From contig QCQB01000011.1 of NCBI GenBank assembly GCA_003212315.1, positions 1 to 55,496 of the forward strand: a stretch of DNA of 55,496 bases, read 5' to 3'. The translations under genes were made by a program, and so were the position numbers. The DNA is from SAR116 cluster bacterium AG-447-C21 (GTDB lineage: Bacteria; Pseudomonadota; Alphaproteobacteria; Thalassobaculales; Thalassobaculaceae). Each line of letters begins with the position of its first letter. Position 1 is the first letter of the stretch. This document shows, piece after piece, positions 25,294-34,737 of this stretch. The notes beneath the pieces are model-generated. The model saw only the letters and a program-made list of their open reading frames with translations, was not told the origin of the DNA and searched no databases.

Positions 25294-26121
25294 CTATTTA
25301 AAGAGGCTAAGAATATTACCGCTTGCGCTGTTAGCAATACTTGCTGTCTGAATGGCCAACTGAGACTGAACATTTTGAGATGCTAGTGATACGGTTTCAC
25401 GACCTATATTGGCATCCACTATACCTCCTAACCCCTCCGCCGCAAGTTGTTCAAAATTTATTAATTCATCTTGGCGTCCTTGAATTGCGTTTTGTGCGGA
25501 TACGAGTGAAGACGTAGCACCTGACAAAGTGGACTGGAACGCAGCAAATTCATTTTCAATTATGGATATCGGGTTACCAATTTTCGCTTCATCCGATATC
25601 GCGGTCTGCAGTGTGTTCACAGCAGTACCAACTCCGCTTTGAGATCCAACAACGAGTTCGCCACCATTTTCAGAAGAAAGGGTCGAGAGATCTGATGCAT
25701 CGGCGTCTATTAAATTCACTCCGTTAAACGAACTGTTAGAGACAAAGCTTTGCGCTTGCTGGAGTAAATTTCCAACTTCAGACTTTAAAATATCTTTTTG
25801 CGCTTCATTATTTGCACCATTAGCCAACTCAAATAACTTGCCCTGAATTTCGACATTCAGGTCCGATAAAGCATTAACCCCAGACAAGCCGGTCGACACA
25901 ACTCCGCTCGCACTATTCAATCCTTGATTCAATGCTGACGCGACTTGTATCTTTCCTCGCAATTGCTGAGCTAACGCAAAGCTGTCAGAATTCGATGACG
26001 AGTCTACCTTTAGCCCAGTAGCTAATTTTACTGCCGTTGTAGCAGTGGCTTTTTCCCCCGCGTCTACACTGCGCAACGACTTAAATAGACTAGCACTTAG
26101 ATTAACAGGGGTAATTGCCAT
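25294..26121 (-). CDS. Flagellin
   Basis: The 275-residue protein has the two conserved flagellin ends. The N-terminal coiled region has VKLATGLKVDSSSNSDSF, a variant of the usual SGLRI...DD(P/A)A motif, and continues with ALAQQLRGKI. The C-terminal region reads ANIGRETVSLASQNVQ and ends IANSASGNILSLFK. The central domain is short, so the filament surface would be thin. No other flagellar gene is present. It lies between an FAH gene and a divergent LLM oxidoreductase, an isolated position. AAAGG lies 8 bases before the ATG, and a 24-bp palindrome sits just upstream of that ribosome site. Confidence 0.87.
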   Translation of the reverse strand: MAITPVNLSASLFKSLRSVDAGEKATATTAVKLATGLKVDSSSNSDSFALAQQLRGKIQVASALNQGLNSASGVVSTGLSGVNALSDLNVEIQGKLFELANGANNEAQKDILKSEVGNLLQQAQSFVSNSSFNGVNLIDADASDLSTLSSENGGELVVGSQSGVGTAVNTLQTAISDEAKIGNPISIIENEFAAFQSTLSGATSSLVSAQNAIQGRQDELINFEQLAAEGLGGIVDANIGRETVSLASQNVQSQLAIQTASIANSASGNILSLFK

Positions 26122-26136
26122 TTTTCCAACCTTTAG

Positions 26137-26160
26137 TTTTAATTATTATAATAATTAAAA
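26137..26160. promoter_or_regulatory. 24-bp perfect palindrome in the flagellin leader
   Basis: The segment is a perfect A/T-only palindrome (arms TTTTAATTATTA and TAATAATTAAAA) with no loop, 16 bases before the flagellin ATG. In RNA it would make a weak hairpin close to the ribosome site; in DNA it could be a protein site. Being pure A/T in AT-rich DNA weakens it, but 24 bases without a mismatch is unlikely by chance. Confidence 0.4.
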
Positions 26161-26311
26161 ATTCTATCCATTGCACGGGTACAAAATTAATTGAGTCGTT
26201 GCGTTAAATCAACTGTATTTAATCGCGATATCAAAAGTTCATTTAGAGTTTTTTACTAGATCCAATTTGCTAAACTCATGTTAAATTCATTGTACTGGGG
26301 ACAACAGCATT

Positions 26312-27193
26312 ATGAAATTCGCGCTACATTTTGGAAATTTAATCTTTCCTTCGCCTAATGCAGCAAAAAAACTTGCTTTGGTCGCCGAAGCAGCCGGGTT
26401 TGAATCAATCATCGCAGTCGAACACATCGTCATACCAACTGACTATGAAACTAGGTATCCATATAATGAAAATGGACGTCTTCCGGGAAATGCGGATATG
26501 CCTTGGCCTGATCCACTATCTTGGCTTACCTTTATCGGCGGAATAACGACTAAACTCCGTTTAATAACAGGCGTATTGGTTCTACCGCAGCGAAATCCCG
26601 TAGTCTTGGCAAAACAATTGGCCACAATCGATCATTTAACCGAAGGCCGTTTAGAATTAGGTATTGGAGTCGGGTGGTTGAAAGAGGAATTCGAGGCTAT
26701 CGGAGTGCCGTTTAAACGACGCGGAGCTAGAATGGATGAATATATAAAATCAATGCGAGCGCTTTGGGACTACCAGGATGCAAGTTTCGATGGTGAATTT
26801 GTATCTTTTAGCCAAATGAATTGCAGTCCAAAACCATATAACGGGCGTGTGCCAATCATAATAGGAGGACATTCTCCTAAAGCTGCTCAGCGGGCGGCTC
26901 ATCTTGGGGATGGTTTTTTCCCGGCTACAGGAACGCAAACAGATATCTCGCCGATTATACAAATAATGCATGAGGAAGCCGAAAGAATTGATCGGGACCC
27001 CAAAACAATAGAACTAACAACTGGTTGCCCTGGCGCACTTCCTGGGTCAAAAGTTGATCCATTATCTGCAGTTGAAGAAAGAATCACGGCAGGTGTTGAC
27101 CGTATAGCGCTGCCAGTCAATGCTTTTGCAGATAATATAGAAGAACAACTCACATCTTTCAGTGAAAATGTTATCCAAAAGATAAACGAATGA
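26312..27193 (+). CDS. LLM-class flavin-dependent oxidoreductase (F420-type subfamily)
   Basis: The 293-residue TIM-barrel protein has the luciferase-like pattern AEAAGFESIIAVEHIVIP (about residues 26-43), a GVLVLPQRNPVVLAKQLATID core and LELGIGVGWLKEEFEAIGVPFKRRG. These match the subfamily usually labelled F420-dependent (Rv3093c-like). Whether this organism makes F420 is unknown; FMN or FAD use is possible. Its stop overlaps the aconitase start (ATGA, 27190-27193), so the two are translationally coupled. The substrate cannot be told. Confidence 0.83.
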   Translation: MKFALHFGNLIFPSPNAAKKLALVAEAAGFESIIAVEHIVIPTDYETRYPYNENGRLPGNADMPWPDPLSWLTFIGGITTKLRLITGVLVLPQRNPVVLAKQLATIDHLTEGRLELGIGVGWLKEEFEAIGVPFKRRGARMDEYIKSMRALWDYQDASFDGEFVSFSQMNCSPKPYNGRVPIIIGGHSPKAAQRAAHLGDGFFPATGTQTDISPIIQIMHEEAERIDRDPKTIELTTGCPGALPGSKVDPLSAVEERITAGVDRIALPVNAFADNIEEQLTSFSENVIQKINE

Positions 27194-29886
27194 TAAAATT
27201 TGATACCGAGCACGCAATGATAGAAAAAAACAACAGTTTCAGAGCCAAAGATCAGCTAACAGTTGGGGCCAAGTCATATACTTTTTATAATTTATTAAAG
27301 GCAGAGAAAAATGGTCTCGCGGGCATCACCAGGCTGCCATACTGCCTCAAAGTACTTTTAGAGAATATGCTCCGAAAAGAAGATGGAACAAATATAAAGC
27401 AGGAGGGTATTAGGACTTTTTCATCTTGGGTGAAGACGGCACATGGGTCAGAAGAGATCAGTTTTTTCCCTACTCGGGTTATGGTTCACGATGTATCAGG
27501 GATCCCACTACTTGCGGATCTCGCAGCGATGCGGGAAAATATGATCGCATTAGATCAAAACCCAGATCTTTTAAATCCCATTCGACCTATAGATTTTATT
27601 ATGGATCATTCGGTCATTGTAGAATTTTCGGGACAGAAGAATGCCGCCAAACAAAATATGTTAGCAGAATATAAACGAAATGAAGAACGGTATCGCGTAG
27701 CTAAATGGGCGCAAAAAGCATTCAAAAACATGCAGGTGATACAACCCGGCCAAGGGATCTGTCATCAAATAAATCTGGAAACATTAGCCCGAGTAGTTTG
27801 GTCTGAAGAAGATAGTGATCACGGCTTAATCGCTTTCCCCGATAGTTTGATCGCATGTGACAGTCATACACCGATGATCAATGCTTTGTCAGTGTTAGGA
27901 TGGGGTGTGGGAGGAATAGAAGCACTTTCAGCTATACTCGGAGAGCCTGTAAATCTTATAATGCCTGACGTTATTGGAATAAGATTAGTTGGAAAACCAA
28001 AGGAGGGAATAACCACAACAGATGTCGTATTATCATTGACACGCGTCCTGCGTGAATACGGCGTTGTACAAAAATTTACTGAGTTTTTTGGTCCTGGACT
28101 TGACGCACTGACTCTCCCAGAGCGTGCAACACTGGCAAACATGGCGCCAGAGTATGGTGCAAGTATAAGTTTTTTTCCAACAGACGAGGAAACGCTGAAT
28201 TTTCTAAAACTGACGGGGAGAGAAGATAATATACCGCTTGTAGAACACTACAGTAAAACCCAAGGACTATGGCGTGACGATACAGTTGAAAGGGTTTATT
28301 CGGAGATATTAGAATTCGATCTAGGAAATATAATCGCTTCTGTATCGGGACCCAAGCTACCGCAAATGCAAGTGCCTTTGGATAAAGCCTACCTGTCAGC
28401 ATTAGATGCTGTCAAAGAAATTGACCCCGCAAGTCAAAATTGCGCCCTGCACAGGGACGAAGGAATACTTCAAGATGGGGATATTGTGATAGCAGCCATC
28501 ACCTCTTGCACTAACACCTCAAATCCAATGGTCATGATAGCTGCCGGACTTCTTGCAAAAAAAGCACAAGAAAAAGGATTAAAGACAAGGCCATGGGTAA
28601 AAACTTCCCTATCGCCCGGATCACGCGTGGTTGTTGATTATCTCTCGCGCGCTGAACTAATGGAGCCACTTGAATGGTTGGGTTTTCATGTTGCCGGGTT
28701 CGGGTGTATGACTTGTTGCGGCGGGTCGGGACAATTGGACCACTCCATCAGCACCGACATTCAAAAACGAAATCTGAGTGCCGCAGCTGTTTTATCCGGT
28801 AATCGGAATTTTGAAGGCAGGATACACCCAGACGTTAAACTTGCATATCTCGGATCACCTCCCCTTGTCGTGGCGTATGCCATACTTGGAAATATTACTA
28901 AAGACATCACCTCACAACCACTGGGATATGATGAACAGAACCAACCCATTTTTCTTAGAGACATCTGGCCTAGCTCGAAAGAAATTAATGAAGTTGTTTT
29001 TAAATATCTTAAGCCGGAATTATTTAAAAACGCACAAATCACCTCAACGCAAGAAGATACACTTTGGGATAACGTCTCTTCAAATGAAAAAAGTACTTAT
29101 GATTGGGATAAAAAAAGCACGTATATTTTGAAACCGCCATTCTTGGAGAAAATAAAAAAAGGCAATACAAGAGAAACTATCCATAACGCTGCCATCTTGG
29201 CTATCTTTGGTGATAATATAACGACTGACCACATTTCTCCGGGGAATCAAATTTCTGCAGATAGCCAGGCAGGAAGGCATCTTTTGTCCAAGGGTGTAAG
29301 CCCTGAGGATTTCAGCAGTTACCTGCAGCGACGTGTTAATCATGAGGTTATGATGCGTGGAACATTCGATAACGCGCATATCCAAAACGAAATGACCCCT
29401 CAGTCTAAAGGCGGATGGACGATACACAGACCATCTAATGAGCTTATAACCATTTACGAAGCACACTTGCGCTACGAAGCAGAAAAACGACCCTTAGTAG
29501 TTATAGCGGGCAAGGAATACGGAACCGGCTCCTCGCGAGATTGGGCAGCAAAAGGTCCATATCTTCTGGGAGTGAAAGCCATACTAGCCGAAAGTTTTGA
29601 GAGAATTCATAGAAGTAATCTCATTGGGATGGGAATATTACCATTAGAATTCCTAGCAGGAGAGAACCGAAACAGGTTTAAATTAGATGGAAGTGAGAGT
29701 GTCGAAATATTAACACCCCATCATGATATCGATGTTAAAAAACTAATTGACATTGAATTCACTAAACCAAATGGCGAGGTTTTTTCGGCAAAACTTTTAT
29801 GCAGATTGGATACTAACAGCGAACTTTCTTGGTACCAATCAGGAGGCGTAATGTCCCATATCCTCGAAAAACTAAAAACGGCGTGA
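27190..29886 (+). CDS. acnA: Aconitate hydratase AcnA
   Basis: The 898-residue enzyme has the aconitase domains in order. The 4Fe-4S cysteines are in ITSCTNTSNP (near residue 438) and GCMTCCGGSG (near 504-507). The C-terminal swivel domain has GDNITTDHISP and GKEYGTGSSRDWAAKG. Length and the IRP1/AcnA-type pattern are complete. It isomerises citrate to isocitrate in the TCA cycle. The start overlaps the LLM gene by 4 bp; a second ATG nine codons on has GAG upstream and is equally plausible. Sharing an operon with an LLM oxidoreductase is unusual. Confidence 0.95.
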   Translation: MIKFDTEHAMIEKNNSFRAKDQLTVGAKSYTFYNLLKAEKNGLAGITRLPYCLKVLLENMLRKEDGTNIKQEGIRTFSSWVKTAHGSEEISFFPTRVMVHDVSGIPLLADLAAMRENMIALDQNPDLLNPIRPIDFIMDHSVIVEFSGQKNAAKQNMLAEYKRNEERYRVAKWAQKAFKNMQVIQPGQGICHQINLETLARVVWSEEDSDHGLIAFPDSLIACDSHTPMINALSVLGWGVGGIEALSAILGEPVNLIMPDVIGIRLVGKPKEGITTTDVVLSLTRVLREYGVVQKFTEFFGPGLDALTLPERATLANMAPEYGASISFFPTDEETLNFLKLTGREDNIPLVEHYSKTQGLWRDDTVERVYSEILEFDLGNIIASVSGPKLPQMQVPLDKAYLSALDAVKEIDPASQNCALHRDEGILQDGDIVIAAITSCTNTSNPMVMIAAGLLAKKAQEKGLKTRPWVKTSLSPGSRVVVDYLSRAELMEPLEWLGFHVAGFGCMTCCGGSGQLDHSISTDIQKRNLSAAAVLSGNRNFEGRIHPDVKLAYLGSPPLVVAYAILGNITKDITSQPLGYDEQNQPIFLRDIWPSSKEINEVVFKYLKPELFKNAQITSTQEDTLWDNVSSNEKSTYDWDKKSTYILKPPFLEKIKKGNTRETIHNAAILAIFGDNITTDHISPGNQISADSQAGRHLLSKGVSPEDFSSYLQRRVNHEVMMRGTFDNAHIQNEMTPQSKGGWTIHRPSNELITIYEAHLRYEAEKRPLVVIAGKEYGTGSSRDWAAKGPYLLGVKAILAESFERIHRSNLIGMGILPLEFLAGENRNRFKLDGSESVEILTPHHDIDVKKLIDIEFTKPNGEVFSAKLLCRLDTNSELSWYQSGGVMSHILEKLKTA

Positions 29887-30017
29887 GGAAACCAATAATT
29901 TGGTATCAACCATATACTTATTAGTTTCAGATATTATCGTACCTATAAGTTGTATTTTATCTTTAAGGCATTTTTAATGAATAACTGTTATTAGAACCTT
30001 CGATACTAGGAGCTGAC

Positions 30018-30887
30018 ATGAGTAATTTAGAAGAGGCTGGATCACCGGAGAATATGACCCAGCCTGTAAAAGTGTATTGGCAACCGGGCTGTTCGAGCTG
30101 TTTAAAAACAAAAGAGTTTCTTATTGATAACGGGATCTCTTTTGAATCCATTAATGTTCTAGATGATGAAAAAGGGTTCGCAGAATTACAATCTTTAGGC
30201 ATAAAGTTGGTACCTATTGTCGCAAGAGGCAGCTCTTGGGCAAACGGCGCTGTCTTTAGAGATGTAGCTAAAGTTGCTGGCTTCGAATATGGAGCACATA
30301 AAATGCTCCCACCAGAAAGTATAAAAGATAAAATTTTAATGATTATCGATGCGGCACAAAGATATCTGCAACAAATTCCTGATTCTAAACTTGATGAAGT
30401 TTTACCGGGACGCCCTCGTTCGTATAGACAACTCGTCTATCACGTTTTCGATATTCCCAAAGTTTTTTTGGACAGAGTAGAATATGATTCACCGTACACA
30501 TATGAAGCACTAAAATCAATTTTGCCAGACACCATAAAAACAAAAAACGACTTAATGAGCTATGGCGCTAACAATAGAACGCGTCTCCAAGACTGGTGGG
30601 AAAGAGAAGGGCATTCCACTGACTTTGAACAGCCGGGAAAAGTATATTACGGTGATGTTACATTGCATGAGGTTTTGGAGCGGACCGGATGGCATTCAGG
30701 ACAGCACACAAGGCAAATAATACTGATGCTTCGTGAAAAATTAGGGATCGAGCCAAATGGGCCGATAACCGACTCGGACTTAAGCGGTTTACCTTTGCCA
30801 AAAAATGTTTGGGATAATGAGCGCTCCTTTGATGAGGCTGCGTTCGCTGAAAAAGCCGAGACCTGGCACGATGCAAAGACGAGATAG
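30018..30887 (+). CDS. Glutaredoxin-DinB domain fusion protein
   Basis: The 289-residue protein joins two domains. Residues 17-95 are a glutaredoxin with the redox pair C25-x-x-C28 (PGCSSC) and a cis-proline in KLVPIV near residue 73. The rest is a four-helix DinB-like domain with likely metal-binding histidines (QLVYHVF, GWHSGQHTRQ). DinB-like proteins include thiol transferases such as the bacillithiol and mycothiol families, so the fusion may catalyse a thiol-dependent S-transfer or detoxification reaction. An AGGAG site 5 bases before the ATG fixes the start. It is a single-gene unit. The reaction is inference. Confidence 0.8.
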   Translation: MSNLEEAGSPENMTQPVKVYWQPGCSSCLKTKEFLIDNGISFESINVLDDEKGFAELQSLGIKLVPIVARGSSWANGAVFRDVAKVAGFEYGAHKMLPPESIKDKILMIIDAAQRYLQQIPDSKLDEVLPGRPRSYRQLVYHVFDIPKVFLDRVEYDSPYTYEALKSILPDTIKTKNDLMSYGANNRTRLQDWWEREGHSTDFEQPGKVYYGDVTLHEVLERTGWHSGQHTRQIILMLREKLGIEPNGPITDSDLSGLPLPKNVWDNERSFDEAAFAEKAETWHDAKTR

Positions 30888-30984
30888 ATGTAAAACGGGT
30901 TTTAGGATTAAACTGGTAAGTTTTTCATCGTCCAATATAAACAGGCAAAGCTTTGTGCAATAAAATTAAGGTGGATATAACTTA

Positions 30985-32355
30985 ATGAAACCAATCAGAA
31001 TTATGGCAGCCTCCGGGATGCTGGGATATGGATTCACGGAAGAGGCTTTTAAAAATGGCCTAGCAATGGGCCTTGATTTAATAGCATGCGACGCAGGCTC
31101 AGCTGATCCCGGCCCGTATTATTTGGGAAGCGGCACTGCGTTTGTTTCACGATTAGCGGTCAAGCGAGACCTGGGACTAATGGTTAAGGGCGGAGTAGAA
31201 GCCGGGGTTCCTGTTTTTATTGGTTCAGCCGGTGGCAGTGGATCTAATCCACAAGTTGACTGGACATTGGATATTCTGCGGGAAATATGCGAAGAACAGA
31301 ATATCACTCCAAAGGTCGTTGTGTTGAGGAGTGAGATATCGAAAGAAAAACTCAAATCAAAAATTGAAAAAGATAAGATAACACCGCTAGGACCAATCGC
31401 TCCGCTGACGATCGATGACGCGGATAACAGTCATAGAGTAGTTGCCATGATGGGGATAGAGCCCTTTCAGGAAGCACTTGAAAGAGGTGCTCAAGTTGTA
31501 ATCGCTGGCAGATCAAGTGACGCAGCCATTTATGCTTCTGTTCCTCTGCGGCTCGGCGCCGACCCTGGACTATCGTGGCATATGGGAAAGATAATAGAGT
31601 GTGGTGCGCAAGTAATTGAGCCAAGAGAAGGTCAGGATTGTGTTATTGGAACTATTTATGAGGACCATTTTACAATTGAGCCCGCACATCCAGATAGACG
31701 ATGCACGCGGACGCGCGTTGCAGCGCACACACTTTATGAGAACCCCAGCCCTTATCACCTAAAAGAACCGAATGGCTTGTTAAATACAAAAGCAGCAGTT
31801 TTTACGCAAACAGACGATCGAACTGTGAAGGTTTCAGGCAGTCTCTGGGAGCCATCCGATAAATACACCGTAAAATTGGAAGGAGTAAGAGAGCTTGGCT
31901 ATCGGACGATATTCATGGCTGGAATTCGTGATCCAATCCTTGTCTCAACGATAAGCGACTTTATACAATCTTGCCGCTCCCGAATTTCAAAAGATGTTTT
32001 GGCCCTAGGCGTAGAAGAAAATGAGTACACGTTGGAAATTAAAGTGTATGGACAAGATGCCGTAATGGGTTCTAACGAACCCGTAAAAAACAGCCAGGCT
32101 CATGAATTAGCGGTCCTTGTGGATGTCATTGCTCCAACAGAGGATATAAGTCGTGCTGTTTGTGCTAAGGCGCGCTATAGTCTTCTTCATACAGACTTTC
32201 CGGGAAGGATGTGTATTTCCGGTAATCTCGCAATTCCATTTTCCCCATCAGACTTTTCTGCAGGAAATGTTTATGAGTTCAATATATGGCACGTTATGGA
32301 ATGCGATAACCCATTAGAGCCTGTTACCATCGAAAAAGTAGATCTTTTCAATTAA
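30985..32355 (+). CDS. AtuA-like protein (DUF1446 family)
   Basis: The 456-residue protein has the DUF1446/AtuA N-terminal pattern: RIMAASGMLGYGF, DLIACDAGSADPGPYYLGSG and FIGSAGGSGSNPQVDWT. Later segments include VVIAGRSSDAAIY and TKAAVFTQTDDRTVKVSG. AtuA is named from the acyclic terpenoid utilisation cluster, where it is needed but has no assigned reaction. The other atu genes are missing, so the role here is probably a related acid catabolism. GGTGGAT 12 bases before the ATG is the likely ribosome site. A DUF4387 gene follows 15 bp downstream. Confidence 0.85.
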   Translation: MKPIRIMAASGMLGYGFTEEAFKNGLAMGLDLIACDAGSADPGPYYLGSGTAFVSRLAVKRDLGLMVKGGVEAGVPVFIGSAGGSGSNPQVDWTLDILREICEEQNITPKVVVLRSEISKEKLKSKIEKDKITPLGPIAPLTIDDADNSHRVVAMMGIEPFQEALERGAQVVIAGRSSDAAIYASVPLRLGADPGLSWHMGKIIECGAQVIEPREGQDCVIGTIYEDHFTIEPAHPDRRCTRTRVAAHTLYENPSPYHLKEPNGLLNTKAAVFTQTDDRTVKVSGSLWEPSDKYTVKLEGVRELGYRTIFMAGIRDPILVSTISDFIQSCRSRISKDVLALGVEENEYTLEIKVYGQDAVMGSNEPVKNSQAHELAVLVDVIAPTEDISRAVCAKARYSLLHTDFPGRMCISGNLAIPFSPSDFSAGNVYEFNIWHVMECDNPLEPVTIEKVDLFN

Positions 32356-32370
32356 AAGGGTAAATTGACA

Positions 32371-32682
32371 ATGACTAAGTTAAGGGATCTGGCAAAAGTT
32401 ATACGATCAAAAAATGCAGGTGCCTTGTTATTAACGCTCGACATCATGTTTGAAGATGAAACCACCTACAAAAAAGTCTGTAATTCTGGAGCGTTGTCCC
32501 CTAGAACCCTGGCGCCTTTGTATAATGTTAGTAATAATCAAATAGAGGTCATACCATTTGATGTAGCGCTTGCCATTAAGATCACTTTGCCCAGGTCTAT
32601 CCCTGCAGGGTCACCAGGCGAATCCGACGTCTATGGAGCGCAACAGCACGCCCCATTAATGGATATCGAGATCCCCATTTGA
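32371..32682 (+). CDS. DUF4387 (AtuA-associated small subunit)
   Basis: The 103-residue protein begins MTKLRDLAKVIRSKNAGA and ends ERDVYG-like (ESDVYGAQQHAPLMDIEIPI). This is the DUF4387 pattern that usually follows an AtuA-like gene or is fused to one. A TTG two codons upstream (32365) is closer to the AAGGG site, but the ATG begins at the family's usual N-terminus. The two genes together are likely subunits of one enzyme of unknown reaction. No signal peptide or membrane segment is seen. Confidence 0.8.
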   Translation: MTKLRDLAKVIRSKNAGALLLTLDIMFEDETTYKKVCNSGALSPRTLAPLYNVSNNQIEVIPFDVALAIKITLPRSIPAGSPGESDVYGAQQHAPLMDIEIPI

Positions 32683-32831
32683 AACACCAAGCAAATCAGC
32701 CAACATGATCTGTGTGGCGATTTAATTTTGCCTGCATATACTGCGGCCAGTTTATTTTTATATTAGTAGAGGGCGATACTTGATTATATTGACGCCACTT
32801 GATGCTTTGATAATCAGACACTACGTTAGAG

Positions 32832-32844
32832 GTAGGTAACCTAC
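32832..32844. promoter_or_regulatory. Short palindrome before the yggT ribosome site
   Basis: GTAGGT-A-ACCTAC is a perfect 6+1+6 inverted repeat ending one base before GGAGC, the likely ribosome site of the YggT gene. It could modulate initiation or be an operator. It is short, so chance is possible. Confidence 0.25.
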
Positions 32845-32860
32845 TGGAGCAATTCGAAAA

Positions 32861-33148
32861 ATGTATGCTATTTTTCAACTTTTGGACTCATTAATAAGCC
32901 TATATCTTTGGTGTCTTTTTATTTTTGTAATATTAAGTTGGCTGATAAATTTTGGCATTGTGAATACTCAGAACCGTTTCATTTATTTGGTTATGGACTT
33001 TCTTTATAAAATTACGGAACCAGCTCTTCGTCCTATTCGGAGGTTTGTGCCAAATTTTGGCGGTATTGATATCTCTCCAATTATATTAGTTTTAGGGTTA
33101 ATTTTTGTAAGAAATCTGATCATGGTAGATTTGGTAAAAATGTTTTGA
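32861..33148 (+). CDS. YggT-family membrane protein
   Basis: The 95-residue protein has two hydrophobic segments (about residues 5-30 and 68-88). Between them lies the YggT motif ending KITEPALRPIRRFVPNFGGIDISPI, with the usual PLRRxxP-type pattern followed by D-SP. YggT proteins are small inner-membrane proteins linked to osmotic tolerance or cell-division placement in some bacteria, with no clear molecular role. It has a GGAGC ribosome site 10 bases upstream. folD follows 93 bp downstream; a yggT-folD pairing is plausible but not proof of shared function. Confidence 0.85.
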   Translation: MYAIFQLLDSLISLYLWCLFIFVILSWLINFGIVNTQNRFIYLVMDFLYKITEPALRPIRRFVPNFGGIDISPIILVLGLIFVRNLIMVDLVKMF

Positions 33149-33241
33149 TGGTAAATTAAAGAGCATGCTCTTAGATTTGTTTTGATTAATAGAATGATTT
33201 AAAAAAGAACAAACGAATTGCAGTATAAAAAGGGTTGTTTG

Positions 33242-34138
33242 ATGGCGGATGCAGAAATCATTGATGGGAAAGCATTTGCAGAGAAGCTGCGATTTAGGAT
33301 CGCAACCGCCACTGAGATAATAAAAGAACAATATAACAAAAGCCCCGGCCTAGCAGTTGTTTTGGTTGGCGAAGACCCAGCGAGTGAGGTTTACGTTAGA
33401 AATAAGAAAAAGCAGACCATTGAATGCGGCATGACCTCATTTGAACACAAGCTGACAAATGAAGTCTCCCAAACAGAGTTACTTGACCTTATACAAAAAC
33501 TTAATGCTGATGATCGTGTAGATGGAATTCTTGTGCAGTTACCCCTTCCAGAGCACATCGACCCACAAGCAGTTTTAGATGCGATTAACCCTGAAAAGGA
33601 TGTAGATGGGTTCCATGTGGTTAATGCTGGGAAATTAGCAACAGGCGGAGATGCGTTAGTCCCATGTACCCCACTTGGATGTTTATTAATGTTAAAAGAT
33701 TATTTTGGTGATCTATCGGGGAAGAATGCCGTTGTTGTTGGAAGATCGAATATTGTCGGAAAACCCATGGCTGCTTTGTTAACCCGGGAGAGTTGCACCG
33801 TCACAATAGCCCACTCACGCACAAAGGATTTACCTTCTGTCTGCAAATCGGCCGATATTTTGATCGCTGCCGTAGGAAAGGCAGAGATGGTCCGGGGAGA
33901 TTGGGTCAATAATGAGACAGTGGTGATAGATGTTGGGATAAACCGTATTCCCGCACCTGAACGCGGTGAGGGGAAAATGCGATTAGTCGGGGATGTCAAT
34001 TTTGAAGAAGTAAAACAAAACGCAAAGGCTATTACACCGGTTCCCGGTGGGGTTGGGCCAATGACTATTGCCGTTTTACTCAGAAATACGATACAGGCTG
34101 CATGTCAACGCCGCGGCTGGGATCTACCAAATCTTTAA
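33242..34138 (+). CDS. folD: Bifunctional methylenetetrahydrofolate dehydrogenase / cyclohydrolase FolD
   Basis: The 298-residue enzyme has the catalytic [10 protein letters not shown] (Lys of the YxxxK motif), [14 protein letters not shown] (the Q and DP context), the NADP-binding [14 protein letters not shown] and [11 protein letters not shown] near the end. It interconverts methylene-, methenyl- and formyl-tetrahydrofolate. A TTG at 33218 opens the frame earlier, but AGGG placed 7 bases before the ATG at 33242 fixes the start. Its stop overlaps the stop of the convergent small gene by a few bases. Confidence 0.95.
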   Translation: MADAEIIDGKAFAEKLRFRIATATEIIKEQYNKSPGLAVVLVGEDPASEVYVRNKKKQTIECGMTSFEHKLTNEVSQTELLDLIQKLNADDRVDGILVQLPLPEHIDPQAVLDAINPEKDVDGFHVVNAGKLATGGDALVPCTPLGCLLMLKDYFGDLSGKNAVVVGRSNIVGKPMAALLTRESCTVTIAHSRTKDLPSVCKSADILIAAVGKAEMVRGDWVNNETVVIDVGINRIPAPERGEGKMRLVGDVNFEEVKQNAKAITPVPGGVGPMTIAVLLRNTIQAACQRRGWDLPNL

Positions 34139-34434
34139 ACTCTTTGAGAAGAGTGTAATGCTAGTCTTACAACACCTTTACTAGTTTCTATCTCAACCTC
34201 TTTTCCTTTGCGAGTGCCCGTCACTAAATTTTGACGTTGTAGATGAACCGCAGCCAGCTTGACGCGTCGCAAGAGAGGACGCCATTTTCTTGTTTCCTGA
34301 GAATTACCTCCAGCTCGGATTGCTACATCGGTCATACCTACTGAACGCAATCCCTCTTCCTTAAGCATCTTTGTTATCAGATTTTTTAGGCCATTAAGAC
34401 TTTTATCGATTTTATACTCATCCATAATACTCAA
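34135..34434 (-). CDS. Small DUF3253-like protein
   Basis: The 99-residue protein has a winged-helix-like layout: a basic [16 protein letters not shown] helix and a [17 protein letters not shown] beta-hairpin end, resembling DUF3253 proteins. The assignment is by pattern only. A TTG at 34434 has AAAGAGGG close upstream; the ATG ending at 34425 is the alternative start. It converges on folD and overlaps its stop. Possible roles include nucleic-acid binding, but no function is established. Confidence 0.55.
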   Translation of the reverse strand: MSIMDEYKIDKSLNGLKNLITKMLKEEGLRSVGMTDVAIRAGGNSQETRKWRPLLRRVKLAAVHLQRQNLVTGTRKGKEVEIETSKGVVRLALHSSQRV

Positions 34435-34438
34435 TGTA

Positions 34439-34737
34439 CCCTCTTTAGATATAACCCACCAATTGCCTTAATCCAACGAACATATATTCCTACTTTATTG
34501 AGCAAACTGCAATCTGATTGACTTGAGGGTGTCGATAGATGATTAAATATTTTTCAAACGAAATCAAAAATGAATTCAGTTTGAACCTCACTTAAAACAA
34601 ATATTACTAAAGGTTTACTGTAGTATAATGGCTGTCTAATATGCGATAACTTTAGATGGTAACCCGCAGCTGAGATATTGATTTGGGTCAGATTTGCCAA
34701 CCACAGATAAAATCATAAAAACTATAATTTAAATTAG
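34439..34737. other. Intergenic region before the TPR gene
   Basis: These roughly 300 bases hold no gene, tRNA or clear RNA fold. A TATAAT at 34624-34629 lies 109 bases before the TPR gene, with TG three bases upstream of it but no good -35 hexamer. It is a weak promoter candidate. A second, TTGACT at about 34517, also has no convincing partner. Otherwise I see nothing. Confidence 0.3.

Noticed and set aside
34435..34737. tRNA or small RNA in the gap before the TPR gene
   Set aside because: No cloverleaf, conserved T-loop or terminator hairpin is visible in the region.
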